From Roseiarcus sp. (GTDB lineage: Bacteria; Pseudomonadota; Alphaproteobacteria; Rhizobiales; Beijerinckiaceae), in assembly GCA_030153205.1 (NCBI GenBank), contig JASLHV010000246.1, forward strand, positions 1 to 26,601: a stretch of 26,601 nt of DNA. The letters are read 5' to 3'. Shown here piece by piece: positions 8,395-16,948 of this stretch. A program made the translations under genes and the position numbers. The notes below the pieces were generated by a model. That model had not been told where the DNA came from and did not search any database. It saw only the letters and a list, made by a program, of their open reading frames with translations. The stretch's first letter is position 1. Each line of letters opens with the position of its first letter.

Positions 8395-9828
8395 ATGCCG
8401 AATTTTCGAAGGCGCTGGCGGGGCCTCATATTCGCGGCGGCGCTAGCTAGCGGAGCGGCGGCTTTCGCGGCGCCGAGCGGAAATCCGCCTGCGCCGCCGG
8501 CGAGCGCAACCGATCAGGTCTTCGAATCTCAAAAGACCGCCTTCGACGCTCTTCCGGAAGCGGATCGTCGGGGGATTCAGGACGCCTTGATCTGGACCGG
8601 CGACTATAATGGCGTCGTCGACGGCGCTTTCGGCAAGCGCACACGCGATTCGATCCTCGCCTATCAAGGCGCCATCAAAACGGCGACCACCGGCATTTTG
8701 GACTCAGCACAAATTGCGGCGCTTGTCGCTACCGCCGACAAGGCTAAGGCCGCTGTCAAATTTCAACCGCTCGCCGACGACAAGACCGGGATCCGAATCT
8801 CCGCGCCGCTGAAGCTGCTCGACAAACGCTCGGCGGTCGCAACCGGCGCGCGTCTCGCCAATACGGATGCGACAGCCACTCTCGACTTGACGAGCCTTGG
8901 CGGCGCAGACGCCAATCTCTCGGCGCTTTTTGCCCGGCTCTCCGATGATGCGCCGGGCAAGAAGGTGACGCTGAAAATATCGCGACCCGAGTTTTTCGTC
9001 GTCTCCGGCGAAGAAGGAACGCGCAAATTCTATGCGCGCTACGCCAAGGCGCCGGCGAATTGGCCTGACTCCACGTTGATCCACGGCTTCACGCTGACTT
9101 ATCCGATGAGTTCGACCAGCTTCGATCGGCTGGGCGTCGCTATCGCCAATAGTTTCGAGCCATTCCCACCCGCGACCGCGCCGACCGCAAACGCCGGCGC
9201 GACGCCAAAGCCAATTCCAACGGCAACACCCGTCCTCGCCCCGCCAAAGCCCACTTTGGCCGCAAGCGGGCTGATCGTCGCCGCGGGACAAGCGTTGACA
9301 GCTATCGACTCCGTCGCCTGTCCGCACCCGAGCGTCGAGGGCAAGGCGGCCAAGTTCTTGCGCGAAGATAAGCAAAGCGGGCTCGGCCTGATTGGCGCAA
9401 GCTTCGCGCAAAGCGCGCCCATGAGCGCGCCGGCGCTCGGCGCAATGGGCGACGACCTGGTTGCGCTGACCTATTCGGGCGATGAGGGCGCGAAGCCTGA
9501 GCTCAATGTCGCCACTGTTGCGGTGCTGACGAAGGACGAGGCGCGGCCTGTGCTCTTAGCTTCGCTGCCTCAGAACGCCGCGGGCAGCCCCATCTTCGAT
9601 CGCAAGGGCGGTCTGGTCGCGATTGTGGCGCGCGCCGCATCGGAGGCGAAGACCGTGGCGGGGGTGACGCCGCTGGCGCCGCATCCGGTCATCGGCGCCG
9701 CCGACATCGAACGCTTCCTCGCCAGCGCGGATGTGACCGTAGCGAAAGCTTCTGACGAGAACGCGAGCGCTGTCGGGCGCATCGTCGCGGACAAGCGCCC
9801 GCTCATCGTTCCGATTCTTTGCAACTGA
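8395..9828 (+). CDS. Exported peptidoglycan-binding protein with degenerate trypsin-like domain
   Basis: This 477-aa protein starts at the ATG at 8395, which follows AGGAGGG closely and opens a signal peptide (Arg-rich n-region, Ala-rich core, cleavage near AFA|AP at 25-26). An in-frame start at 8296 lacks these. Residues about 52-105 (DALIWTGDYNGVVDGAFGKR, then TRDSILAYQ) form a peptidoglycan-binding type 1 domain. A middle region (about 125-255) is unassigned, and a Pro/Ala/Thr linker spans 257-285. The C-terminal domain (about 288-445) has the outline of a trypsin-like peptidase, but its likely catalytic positions are lost: LTAID replaces the LTNAH pattern and NAAGSPIFD replaces GNSGGP. 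It is therefore probably a non-catalytic wall-associated binding protein. It lies 15 bp upstream of murI and is probably cotranscribed with it. Confidence 0.8.
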   Translation: MPNFRRRWRGLIFAAALASGAAAFAAPSGNPPAPPASATDQVFESQKTAFDALPEADRRGIQDALIWTGDYNGVVDGAFGKRTRDSILAYQGAIKTATTGILDSAQIAALVATADKAKAAVKFQPLADDKTGIRISAPLKLLDKRSAVATGARLANTDATATLDLTSLGGADANLSALFARLSDDAPGKKVTLKISRPEFFVVSGEEGTRKFYARYAKAPANWPDSTLIHGFTLTYPMSSTSFDRLGVAIANSFEPFPPATAPTANAGATPKPIPTATPVLAPPKPTLAASGLIVAAGQALTAIDSVACPHPSVEGKAAKFLREDKQSGLGLIGASFAQSAPMSAPALGAMGDDLVALTYSGDEGAKPELNVATVAVLTKDEARPVLLASLPQNAAGSPIFDRKGGLVAIVARAASEAKTVAGVTPLAPHPVIGAADIERFLASADVTVAKASDENASAVGRIVADKRPLIVPILCN

Positions 9829-9843
9829 CGGCAGGCGGCTCTT

Positions 9844-10662
9844 TTGCGAATTTTGGTCTTCGACTCCGGCCTTGGCGGACTGACGGTGTATCGCGAAATC
9901 GCCAAGGCGCGGCCAGGCGATGAGCTTTTCTATGTCGCGGATGACTCGGCTTTTCCTTATGGCGCCTTGGCTGAAGGAAAGCTCGTCGAGAGGGTCGTCT
10001 CGGTTATGGACGATCTTGCGCCCGCGCTTCGCCCCGACCTCATCGTAATTGCTTGCTACACAGCCTCGACTCTCGTCCTTGCGCCATTGCGAGCGCGCTT
10101 TCCGTCGATTCCATTCGTGGGAACTGTTCCGGCGATCAAACCTGCGGCCGCGTGGTCGCGCTCGCGGCTCATCAGCGTGCTTGCCACGCCTGGAACGGTA
10201 GCGCGCGATTATACGCGGGCGTTGGTCCACGAATTCGCCGGCGATTGTCAGGTCCAGCTCGTCGGCGCGCCGAACCTTGCCCGCCTCGCAGAGGACCTTA
10301 TGAGGGGATTGCCTGTCGCCGATGCAGAGATCGCGTCGGAGATCGCGCCCTGCTTCGTTGCCCGCGATGGGCGGCGAACCGATATCGTCGCCCTGGCTTG
10401 CACGCACTATCCTTTGCTCGTTGACCATTTCGCCCGTCTTGCGCCCTGGCCCGTCGATTATATCGATCCTGCGCCAGCCATCGCGCGGCGAGTCGATCAA
10501 TTACTAGTTGGGGCGCCGGTCAGCGCGCCCATGGCTCGCGAAGGCCCGGCGCCTTTTATTTTCACCAGCGCCGCTGCGCCGACCGACGCATTGACCAAGG
10601 TCTTGCAACACTTTGGGTTGGAGGTACGTAGTCTCGCCGAAATGGTTGAAACTTCGGTCTAA
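9844..10662 (+). CDS. murI: Glutamate racemase (TTG start)
   Basis: This 272-aa cytoplasmic enzyme interconverts L- and D-glutamate to supply D-Glu for the peptidoglycan stem peptide. The N-terminal FDSGLGG supplies Asp7 and Ser8. ADDSAFPYG matches the substrate loop. The two catalytic cysteines are Cys71 (IACYTAST) and Cys186 (ALACTHYPLL). The usual Asn after the first cysteine (CNT) appears to be Tyr here. The start is TTG at 9844: an in-frame TGA at 9826-9828 (the stop of the upstream gene) leaves no ATG ahead of the conserved FDSGLGG, and only a weak GGCGG lies upstream. Inefficient initiation or coupling to the upstream gene is likely. Length is normal for the family. Confidence 0.94.
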   Translation: MRILVFDSGLGGLTVYREIAKARPGDELFYVADDSAFPYGALAEGKLVERVVSVMDDLAPALRPDLIVIACYTASTLVLAPLRARFPSIPFVGTVPAIKPAAAWSRSRLISVLATPGTVARDYTRALVHEFAGDCQVQLVGAPNLARLAEDLMRGLPVADAEIASEIAPCFVARDGRRTDIVALACTHYPLLVDHFARLAPWPVDYIDPAPAIARRVDQLLVGAPVSAPMAREGPAPFIFTSAAAPTDALTKVLQHFGLEVRSLAEMVETSV

Positions 10663-11364
10663 GGATGGAGCTTGCTCTCGACGAGCGCATGCCAGCCCGG
10701 CCGTATAAGTCCAGTCGTTCAGGCGCGTTTGGTCAAGCCGCGTTCAATAGAGATGATCTGCCCGTTGATCCATTCGCCATCTTCGGAAAACAAAAAAGCG
10801 ATCAACGCAGCAATGTCTTCCGACTTGCCCAAGCAATCTGACGGAATATCGGTAAGCATTTTTTCACGGTTCTGCCTCGGGCATCGCTGCGCAGCAAGAC
10901 TTCAGTCAGAACCGGGCCAGCCGCGACGGCGTTACAACGTACGCCGAGCGCGGCCTTCTTAGGCGAAAAGTGTCAGCACCGGACGTTCCCGTCGCGCGGC
11001 ATACCGCAAATATAGGCGGGGTGAGCAATTCAACTAGCGACGCTGTTTATCAAGGCAATTTATCGGGACATCCTCGATTTCTAGCGGTTAGGTGTAATAT
11101 TACTACTATCTAATGTATATGAACTTCTCCTCATGCACAAGCATTTCTGACAGGTGGTCGTGAGGGAGCGAATAATCCGGTCTGTAGCAGTTCTGTAGGA
11201 TTCTGCATGTCGTCAGTTCTAATCCATCTGCCGCCAATCATTCGGCGCCGAGATGGCCTGAAATTCGCCTTCGGCTTGACGCTCCGCGCCGGAGCGCGCA
11301 ATTCATCCCGCGAGAATAGAGCCACGACTTTGCCGCCGCGCTCCCAAATCTAAGGATTTCGCTC
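10663..11364. other. Intergenic region between murI and pepN with a gene relic
   Basis: No intact gene is seen in these 702 bp. 10719-10972 (minus) holds a broken short-chain dehydrogenase fragment. 11030-11130 is AT-rich and includes the 10-bp palindrome GTAATATTAC. A direct repeat TCTGTAG-N4-TCTGTAG starts near 11181. A 48-codon plus-strand ORF at 11207-11353 (ATG to TAA) has no recognisable family and is not called. AAGGA just after 11350 is the ribosome binding site for pepN. Confidence 0.6.
10719..10972 (-). pseudogene. Short-chain dehydrogenase/reductase remnant (truncated, frameshifted)
   Basis: On the minus strand a frame reads FSPKKAALGVRCNAVAAG and PVLTEVL, matching the SDR active-site helix and the (V/C)NAVxPGP strand. 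Phe replaces the catalytic Tyr of YxxxK, and about 18 residues normally found between KAAL and the GIRVNAV-type strand are missing. The frame then breaks at a six-A run (plus-strand T-run at 10859-10864). In the next frame the C-terminus continues as KMLTDIPSD, GKSEDIAALIAFLFSEDG and EWINGQIISIERGL, ending TGA at 10719. One extra A would rejoin the two frames. Nothing like the N-terminal NAD-binding half is present, and a stop lies directly upstream. Only about 84 of the usual 250 codons remain, so this is a dead gene. Confidence 0.85.
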
Positions 11365-14019
11365 TTGCGCACCAGCACTGGCCAACCGATCCGCCTCTCC
11401 GATTATCGGCCGCCTGATTTTCTCATCGACGATGTGCGGCTGGACGTCTCTCTCGATAGGCAAGCGACGCGTGTGGTCGCGACGCTGACGATACGGCCTA
11501 ATCCGCTTGGCAGACCCGAGGCGAGCCTCGATCTCGATGGCGACGAGTTGCGTCTGGTTTCGATTGCGGTGGACGGTTCGCCGCTCGACGTCGCCGCTTA
11601 TGAGGCCTCGCCGGATCATTTGAAACTGACGAATCCGCCACGCCGATCCTTCACGTTGAGCATCGAGACTGAGCTTGACCCTTCCGCGAATACAAAGCTT
11701 ATGGGCCTCTATCGCTCCGGCTCCGCTTATTGCACACAGTGCGAGGCGGAAGGTTTTCGCCGCATCACCTACTTTCTCGACCGGCCAGACGTCCTTTCAA
11801 CTTATGTGACGCGCCTCGAGGCGGATAAAGCCGAGGCCCCAGTGCTTCTCGCCAACGGCAATCTGGAAGAAACCGGCGAAGCGGCCGGCGGAAGGCATTA
11901 TGCTATCTGGCGCGATCCACACAAGAAGCCTTGCTATCTTTTCGCGCTTGTCGCGGGCGACCTCGCTCACATCGCCGATCGTTTCACGACACTTTCCGGA
12001 CGCGAGGTCGATCTTGCCATTTATGTCGAGCGCGGCAAGGAGAATCGCGCGGCCTATGCGATGGATTCGCTAAAGCGCGCCATGGTTTGGGACGAGCGCG
12101 TCTATGGCCGGGAATATGATCTCGACGTCTTCAACATCGTCGCCGTCTCAGATTTCAATATGGGCGCGATGGAGAACAAGGGGCTGAACGTCTTCAACGA
12201 TAAATATGTTCTCGCCCTTCCCGAGACCGCAACCGACGACGATTACGCCGGCGTCGAAGGCGTTATCGCCCATGAGTATTTTCACAATTGGACGGGCAAT
12301 CGCATCACCTGCCGCGATTGGTTTCAGTTGTGCCTGAAGGAAGGTCTAACGGTCTTTCGCGATCAGGATTTTTCGGCCGACGAGCGTTCTCGACCCGTCA
12401 AGCGCATCGCCGATGTTCGTGGTCTGCGCGCCGCCCAATTCCCAGAGGACGCCGGGCCGCTCGCGCATAATGTGCGGCCTGAGATCTATCATGAGATCAA
12501 CAACTTCTACACGGCGACGGTGTACCAGAAGGGCGCCGAAGTCATCCGTATGCTGAAGCTCTTGATCGGCGACGAGGCCTTCCAGCGAGGGATGGATATA
12601 TATTTCGATCGCTGCGATGGAACAGCGGCGACGGTGGAAGATTTCCTCGCCTGTTTCGCCGAGGCCTCAAGGCGCGATCTCACCACCTTCAAGCGATGGT
12701 ACAATCAAGCGGGGACGCCGCTCGTGACGGCGCGCGGCGCTTACGATTCGACGGCGCGCACTTATGCGTTGACCCTCGCGCAGACGACCGCGCCGACGCG
12801 CGATCAATCCGCCAAATCGCCCGTCGTCATGCCGATCGCGCTAGGCCTCGTCGATCCTTCCGGCGAGGAGATCGCCCTCGCAAGCGACGACGCCAGCGCG
12901 ACGGAGATCAAGCGCGGCGTGTTCGAATTGGCGTCCGCCTCGCGCAGCATCGTGTTCAAGAATGTCGCTGCGCGGCCGGCTCTCTCCCTCCTGCGCGGTT
13001 TTTCTGCGCCGGTCCGTGTCGACGACGACCTTACTGAATCCGACCTTCTGACGCTCTCGCGCCATGACCGCGATAGTTTCAATCGCTGGCAGGCGGTCCA
13101 GACCTTGGCGACGCGTGTCCTGCTGCGCGGGGTCAACGCCGTCCGCAGCGGCGGTTCGCCGGATGTCGACCTCGGCTTCATCGGCGCCTATGGCGGCATT
13201 CTGACCGACGCGCTGGCAGGGCGTGTCGATCACGCCTTCGCCGCCCTATCGGCGAGTTTGCCGAGCGAGGCTGATCTCGCCCGCGAGTTGGCGAAGGATG
13301 TCGATCCCGACGCCATATTCGCTTCGCGTGAAGCTCTGCGAGCAACCCTCGGTCGCACGCACGCAGACAAGCTGACCGAGCTTCACGAGAGGCTTTTCGA
13401 TCCCGGCCCATTCAGTCCGGACGCGCGCGGCGCCGGCCGCCGCGCTTTACGCAATCTCGCGCTTCTTATGTTGGCGGCTGCACGCGACCCGGCGGGCGCC
13501 GAGCGTGCGCAAAAACAATTCGCCGAGGCCAACAATATGACGGAGCGTCTGGCGGCGCTCGTCGCTCTCACCATGATCCCCGGCGAGGCCCGGGAAAAAG
13601 CCCTTGAGGCTTTTTGGCGCGCTCACTCGAACGATGCGTTGATCCTCGACAAATGGTTCGTTTTGCAAGCGCAAATCCCCGAGCGGGAGACCCTCGATCG
13701 GGTCCGCGCTCTCATGGTGCATCCGTCTTTCTCTTTGAATAATCCCAATAGGACGCGCTCGCTGGTGGGCGGCTTCACAGCTAACCAGACCCAGTTCAAT
13801 CGCGCCGACGGCGCCGGCTACGAGTTTTTGGCCGAGGTGGTGCTGGCGCTCGACGCCAACAATCCGCAGATCGCGGCGCGGCTTCTCTCGGCATTGCGTT
13901 CGTGGCGTTCGCTCGAGCCTCAGCGACAGGCTTCCGCCGAAGCGATGCTGCGGCGCATCGCGTCTCAGCCGCGTCTTTCGGCCGATTTGAACGATATTGT
14001 CACGCGCAGCTTGAGCTAA
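11365..14019 (+). CDS. pepN: Aminopeptidase N (M1 zinc metallopeptidase)
   Basis: This 884-aa cytoplasmic enzyme removes N-terminal amino acids from peptides. The N-terminal beta domain is followed by the catalytic domain with the GAMEN exopeptidase motif at 267-271 and the zinc site HEYFH at 303-307 with the third ligand Glu326 in LKEGLT. The C-terminal part (from about 545, including SLNNPNRTRSLVGGF near 790) matches the helical region of the E. coli PepN type, and total length fits that type. No signal peptide is present. The start is TTG at 11365, nine bases after an AAGGA that follows the upstream stop. No ATG precedes the conserved YRPPDFLIDDVRLDVSL segment. The upstream region is the SDR relic, so it is probably transcribed alone. 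Confidence 0.96.
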   Translation: MRTSTGQPIRLSDYRPPDFLIDDVRLDVSLDRQATRVVATLTIRPNPLGRPEASLDLDGDELRLVSIAVDGSPLDVAAYEASPDHLKLTNPPRRSFTLSIETELDPSANTKLMGLYRSGSAYCTQCEAEGFRRITYFLDRPDVLSTYVTRLEADKAEAPVLLANGNLEETGEAAGGRHYAIWRDPHKKPCYLFALVAGDLAHIADRFTTLSGREVDLAIYVERGKENRAAYAMDSLKRAMVWDERVYGREYDLDVFNIVAVSDFNMGAMENKGLNVFNDKYVLALPETATDDDYAGVEGVIAHEYFHNWTGNRITCRDWFQLCLKEGLTVFRDQDFSADERSRPVKRIADVRGLRAAQFPEDAGPLAHNVRPEIYHEINNFYTATVYQKGAEVIRMLKLLIGDEAFQRGMDIYFDRCDGTAATVEDFLACFAEASRRDLTTFKRWYNQAGTPLVTARGAYDSTARTYALTLAQTTAPTRDQSAKSPVVMPIALGLVDPSGEEIALASDDASATEIKRGVFELASASRSIVFKNVAARPALSLLRGFSAPVRVDDDLTESDLLTLSRHDRDSFNRWQAVQTLATRVLLRGVNAVRSGGSPDVDLGFIGAYGGILTDALAGRVDHAFAALSASLPSEADLARELAKDVDPDAIFASREALRATLGRTHADKLTELHERLFDPGPFSPDARGAGRRALRNLALLMLAAARDPAGAERAQKQFAEANNMTERLAALVALTMIPGEAREKALEAFWRAHSNDALILDKWFVLQAQIPERETLDRVRALMVHPSFSLNNPNRTRSLVGGFTANQTQFNRADGAGYEFLAEVVLALDANNPQIAARLLSALRSWRSLEPQRQASAEAMLRRIASQPRLSADLNDIVTRSLS

Positions 14020-14026
14020 AGCGGCA

Positions 14027-14042
14027 TTAACGGTACGTTAAC
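14027..14042 (+). promoter_or_regulatory. CtrA binding site TTAA-N7-TTAAC
   Basis: The bases TTAACGGTACGTTAAC match exactly the full consensus of the alphaproteobacterial cell-cycle regulator CtrA (two TTAA half-sites seven bases apart, the second followed by C), and the sequence runs on into CCATT. The box lies 8 bp after the pepN stop and about 365 bp upstream of the kinase ATG. CtrA control of PleC/DivJ-type kinases is documented in this class; the site itself is untested here. Confidence 0.72.
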
Positions 14043-14051
14043 CATTAGGTC

Positions 14052-14061
14052 GAATCGACTC
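14052..14061 (+). promoter_or_regulatory. Two adjacent CcrM methylation sites (GANTC)
   Basis: GAATC and GACTC abut with no spacer, 9 bp downstream of the CtrA box. GANTC is methylated by CcrM in Hyphomicrobiales and Caulobacterales, and promoters with such sites can sense hemimethylation after replication-fork passage. The pairing with CtrA is suggestive only, because GANTC is common. Confidence 0.5.
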
Positions 14062-14219
14062 GCTTCACGAGTTGGCTGTCTCGTTTAGCGGCGGCGACGT
14101 CGATGCGATTGGGGGCGGCGGCGAGATCACAACGATCCGTCGCTGGGGACGTCGGGTTTTCAGTAGCACAACATAGTCGGCGGTACGTCGTGATCGACTT
14201 CCTTCGGGATGAGCGAGCA

Positions 14220-14237
14220 GCCAAAACGCGTTTTGGC
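14220..14237. promoter_or_regulatory. 18-bp perfect palindrome, candidate operator
   Basis: GCCAAAACGCGTTTTGGC is fully self-complementary with no loop, so it is a better candidate for dimeric protein binding than for a terminator. It lies about 170 bp upstream of the kinase ATG. No other copy was noticed in the window. Confidence 0.5.
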
Positions 14238-14407
14238 GCCGGTCATAACGTCGCCTGCTGTCAGGGCGGAGGACGTTGTTTCGAATTTTTCGTCAACGTT
14301 TGATTAATCTCTGGACAAAGGGTCCGGTCAGGATTCATATGAGAGTGATTCGGCGTGATGCGGCACATTTCACCGAATCTCATGTCTGTTGCGACGAGGG
14401 GGCCACG

Positions 14408-16735
14408 ATGGCGCGTGCAAACGCGGCCAATGGGGATGCGCACACGCATGCGCGGCGGAATTTCGCCGCGTTCAACAGCGGGCCGTTTCTCATTCGAATT
14501 TCTCAGGATTTGAAGCAAGCAAGGGCTTGGTTTTACTACGTCGCCCCCATTTTAGCGGCTCTCATTTTCGCCGTGGCGGCTTTTGCCATCGTTACGCAAA
14601 TTCGGCTCGAGCGAGAGCGGGCGTTAGGCGCAGCCGAGCACGAAGTCGATCTTCGCGCTTCTCTTTTGGCTTTCCGCCTGAACGAGGCCTTGGCCGCGGC
14701 GCCCGACCTGAAGCCCGATGACCTGCTCCGCGGCGTCCTCGACGCGGACGCCACGCTGCGAGAAGGCGAGGCTCTGGTCGCCAACGCTGACGGCGCCGTA
14801 ATCGCTAGCGAGCCGTCCGTGGCGGACGGAACGACATTGACCGCCATCTTGGGCCCGAGCCAACCGCTGACAATTCTCGCCGAGAAGGCGGGCGTCATGC
14901 GGATCGAGGCGGCGGACGGCGACAAATTCGCGACCGTGCGCAGCTTGCGACAACCCTTGACGCAACTCGCTTATACGATGGGCGTCGACGGCTTCCTCGC
15001 GCCATGGCGTAAGGCGATGTTGCGGACCGTCGCGCTCCTGGCGGTCTGCGCTCTCCTCCTCGTCGCCGGCATCGTCGTACCCTATCGGCAAGCCGCCCGC
15101 GCTTTGGAAATTGAGAAGCTCGCCCGCAGCGCGAGAAACCGTGTCGACTCCGCGCTCAATCGTGGCCGCTGCGGGCTTTGGGATTGGGATTTGGCGCGGG
15201 GACGCGTGCAATGGTCGCGCTCGATGTACGAGCTGCTCGGCCTGCCGCCATCCTCCGAACTTCTGTCGATCGGGGACGTTCAGGCGATGGTTCACCCCGA
15301 CGACGGCGATCTCGCGGCGCTGGCTCAGAACGCTATCGAGGGTGAGCAATCGACCATCGACTACGAGTTCCGTTTACGTAACAGCGCCGGCGAGTGGATT
15401 TGGCTTCGCGCTCGCTCGGAATTGGTCACGGATCAGCCGAGCGGTCGCCGCCATCTTGTCGGCGTCGCGCTTGATGTGACGGAACAGAAGACGCTCGCCG
15501 AGATCAGCGCTACGGCCGATCAACGCCTTCGTGAAGCGATCGACGCGATATCGGAAGCTTTTGTTCTGTGGGACTCGTCGAACCGGCTAGTGCTCTGCAA
15601 TTCCAAATTCCAGCGATTATACAATCTCCCTGCCGAAGCCGTTCGGCCGGGCGCTCCGTATGCGGAACTGGCCGCCAAAGGCGCGCCGCCGATGATCCGC
15701 AACGAAGTCTCGCCGCGCTTGGAAGAAGGCGGCGAGGTCAAGTCTGGTCCGTACGAAGCGCGGCTAACCGACGGCCGCTGGCTTCAGGTCAACGAGCGCC
15801 GTACCAAAGACGGCGGCTATGTTTCGGTGGGCACCGATATTACCGCCCTGAAACGTCACGAAGAGCAGTTGATGGACTCGGAGCGACGTCTGCTCGCCAG
15901 TGTTGCCGAACTCAGGCGCTCACGCCAGACGCTGGAAGCGCAAACGCAGCAACTCGCCGACCTCGCAGAACGCTATCTTGAACAAAAAGCGCAAGCTGAA
16001 AGCGCCAACCGCGCCAAGGCCGAATTCCTCGCCAATATGAGCCACGAGTTGAGAACACCGCTCAACGCGATCATCGGTTTCTCGGAGATGATGGGGCAGG
16101 AGGCTTTCGGTGCTCTTGGCTCGCCGAAATACCACGACTATTGCTCCCATATCCGCGACAGCGGCCGCTACCTCCTCAACGTGATCAGCGACGTCCTCGA
16201 CATGTCGCGCTTGGAGGCAGGGCGGTGGCGCCTCAATCGCTCAAACCTCGCCGTCGAGACGGCGATCCGCAATTCGGTTCACGCCGTCTCAGAAGCCGCA
16301 CACGAGAAGAAGCTGAGCATCGACATCGAGGTCAGCCCGACCGAGATCGTCTATGCCGACCCCAAGGCGATCGAACGGGTGCTGGTGACGTTGCTGCGCA
16401 ATGCCGTGAAATTCACGCCGGACGGCGGCGAGATTTCCATTGGCGCGCAGGCCTTCGACGAGCAAATCTACATCTATGTCGAAGATACCGGCCCTGGCAT
16501 CGCTCCCGCCGATCTCTCACGACTCGGGCGACCATTTGAACAGGCCGAGATGACGATGGCCAATGGCATGAAAGGCTCCGGCCTCGGTCTTGCGATTGCG
16601 ACCTCGCTTGTCGAGCTACACGGGGGATCACTGCGCATCAACTCGAGACCTGACGACGGCGCGGTCGTTCTCGTTGCCCTTCCGCGCTCGCCGCGCGAAC
16701 ATCACAAGTTGGCCTTGGCGGTCGGGGCGTTCTGA
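14408..16735 (+). CDS. pleC: PleC/DivJ/PdhS-family PAS sensor histidine kinase
   Basis: This 775-aa membrane kinase/phosphatase probably acts on a DivK-type single-domain regulator in the cell-cycle pathway leading to CtrA. Membrane segments span about 41-63 and 205-225 and enclose a sensor region of about 140 residues. Two PAS domains follow (about 247-360 and 372-482), then a coiled linker. The HisKA domain has phospho-acceptor His546 in NMSHELRTPLNAIIGFSEMM and the FGALGSPKYHDYC and LDMSRLEAGR signatures typical of this family. The HATPase (650-760) has an N-box RNAVKF, DTGPGI and GSGLGL. The ATG at 14408 follows GAGGGGG; in-frame starts at 14339 (ATG) and 14276 (TTG) are possible. A CtrA box lies upstream. 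The family is clear; the choice of pleC over its paralogues is provisional. Confidence 0.85.
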   Translation: MARANAANGDAHTHARRNFAAFNSGPFLIRISQDLKQARAWFYYVAPILAALIFAVAAFAIVTQIRLERERALGAAEHEVDLRASLLAFRLNEALAAAPDLKPDDLLRGVLDADATLREGEALVANADGAVIASEPSVADGTTLTAILGPSQPLTILAEKAGVMRIEAADGDKFATVRSLRQPLTQLAYTMGVDGFLAPWRKAMLRTVALLAVCALLLVAGIVVPYRQAARALEIEKLARSARNRVDSALNRGRCGLWDWDLARGRVQWSRSMYELLGLPPSSELLSIGDVQAMVHPDDGDLAALAQNAIEGEQSTIDYEFRLRNSAGEWIWLRARSELVTDQPSGRRHLVGVALDVTEQKTLAEISATADQRLREAIDAISEAFVLWDSSNRLVLCNSKFQRLYNLPAEAVRPGAPYAELAAKGAPPMIRNEVSPRLEEGGEVKSGPYEARLTDGRWLQVNERRTKDGGYVSVGTDITALKRHEEQLMDSERRLLASVAELRRSRQTLEAQTQQLADLAERYLEQKAQAESANRAKAEFLANMSHELRTPLNAIIGFSEMMGQEAFGALGSPKYHDYCSHIRDSGRYLLNVISDVLDMSRLEAGRWRLNRSNLAVETAIRNSVHAVSEAAHEKKLSIDIEVSPTEIVYADPKAIERVLVTLLRNAVKFTPDGGEISIGAQAFDEQIYIYVEDTGPGIAPADLSRLGRPFEQAEMTMANGMKGSGLGLAIATSLVELHGGSLRINSRPDDGAVVLVALPRSPREHHKLALAVGAF

Positions 16736-16948
16736 GCTCGCCCGCCGCTGGTGAACTCTCAGTCGACCGCGGAAGGACCCATAGACCGTTGAGGAGGCGC
16801 GTCGAGGCGCGATAAGCGCATCATGGGTTCATGAAGGCCTGGCGTCGCCGCGTGAGGGGAAAAGCCACCGACGAAAATCTTACGTATGCGGGCGAGGCAA
16901 AGCCGACGCGCGGCGCCACGGCACGCGCGCGTCGATTATGTCCACAGA
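16736..16948. other. Convergent intergenic region
   Basis: These 213 bp lie between the ends of the plus-strand kinase and the minus-strand outer-membrane gene. They contain widely spaced complementary arms (ACCCAT near 16778 and ATGGGT near 16823) and GC-rich short repeats, but no clear hairpin with a T-run. No gene or RNA is recognised. Confidence 0.4.

Larger units (their letters stand above)
14020..14407 (+). other. Regulatory region upstream of the PleC-like kinase
   Basis: These 388 bp hold no convincing gene. They contain a full CtrA box (14027-14042), two abutting GANTC sites (14052-14061), a small hairpin ACTCG-CTTCA-CGAGT (14058-14072) that could end pepN transcripts, and an 18-bp perfect palindrome (14220-14237). 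A 66-codon ORF at 14103-14303 shows no family resemblance and is left out. Confidence 0.65.

Noticed and set aside
8704..9411. 235-codon minus-strand ORF over the peptidoglycan-binding gene
   Set aside because: Shadow of the well-supported plus-strand gene; no motif, and Cys/Arg-rich composition.
9556..10500. 314-codon minus-strand ORF over murI
   Set aside because: Both racemase cysteines and their motifs are on the plus strand; the minus product is unstructured and Arg-rich.
10672..10962. 96-codon plus-strand ORF downstream of murI
   Set aside because: The opposite strand reads as the short-chain dehydrogenase relic, which explains the sequence better.
11207..11353. 48-codon plus-strand ORF before pepN
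   Set aside because: No ribosome binding site and no recognisable motif; it ends just where the pepN ribosome binding site begins.
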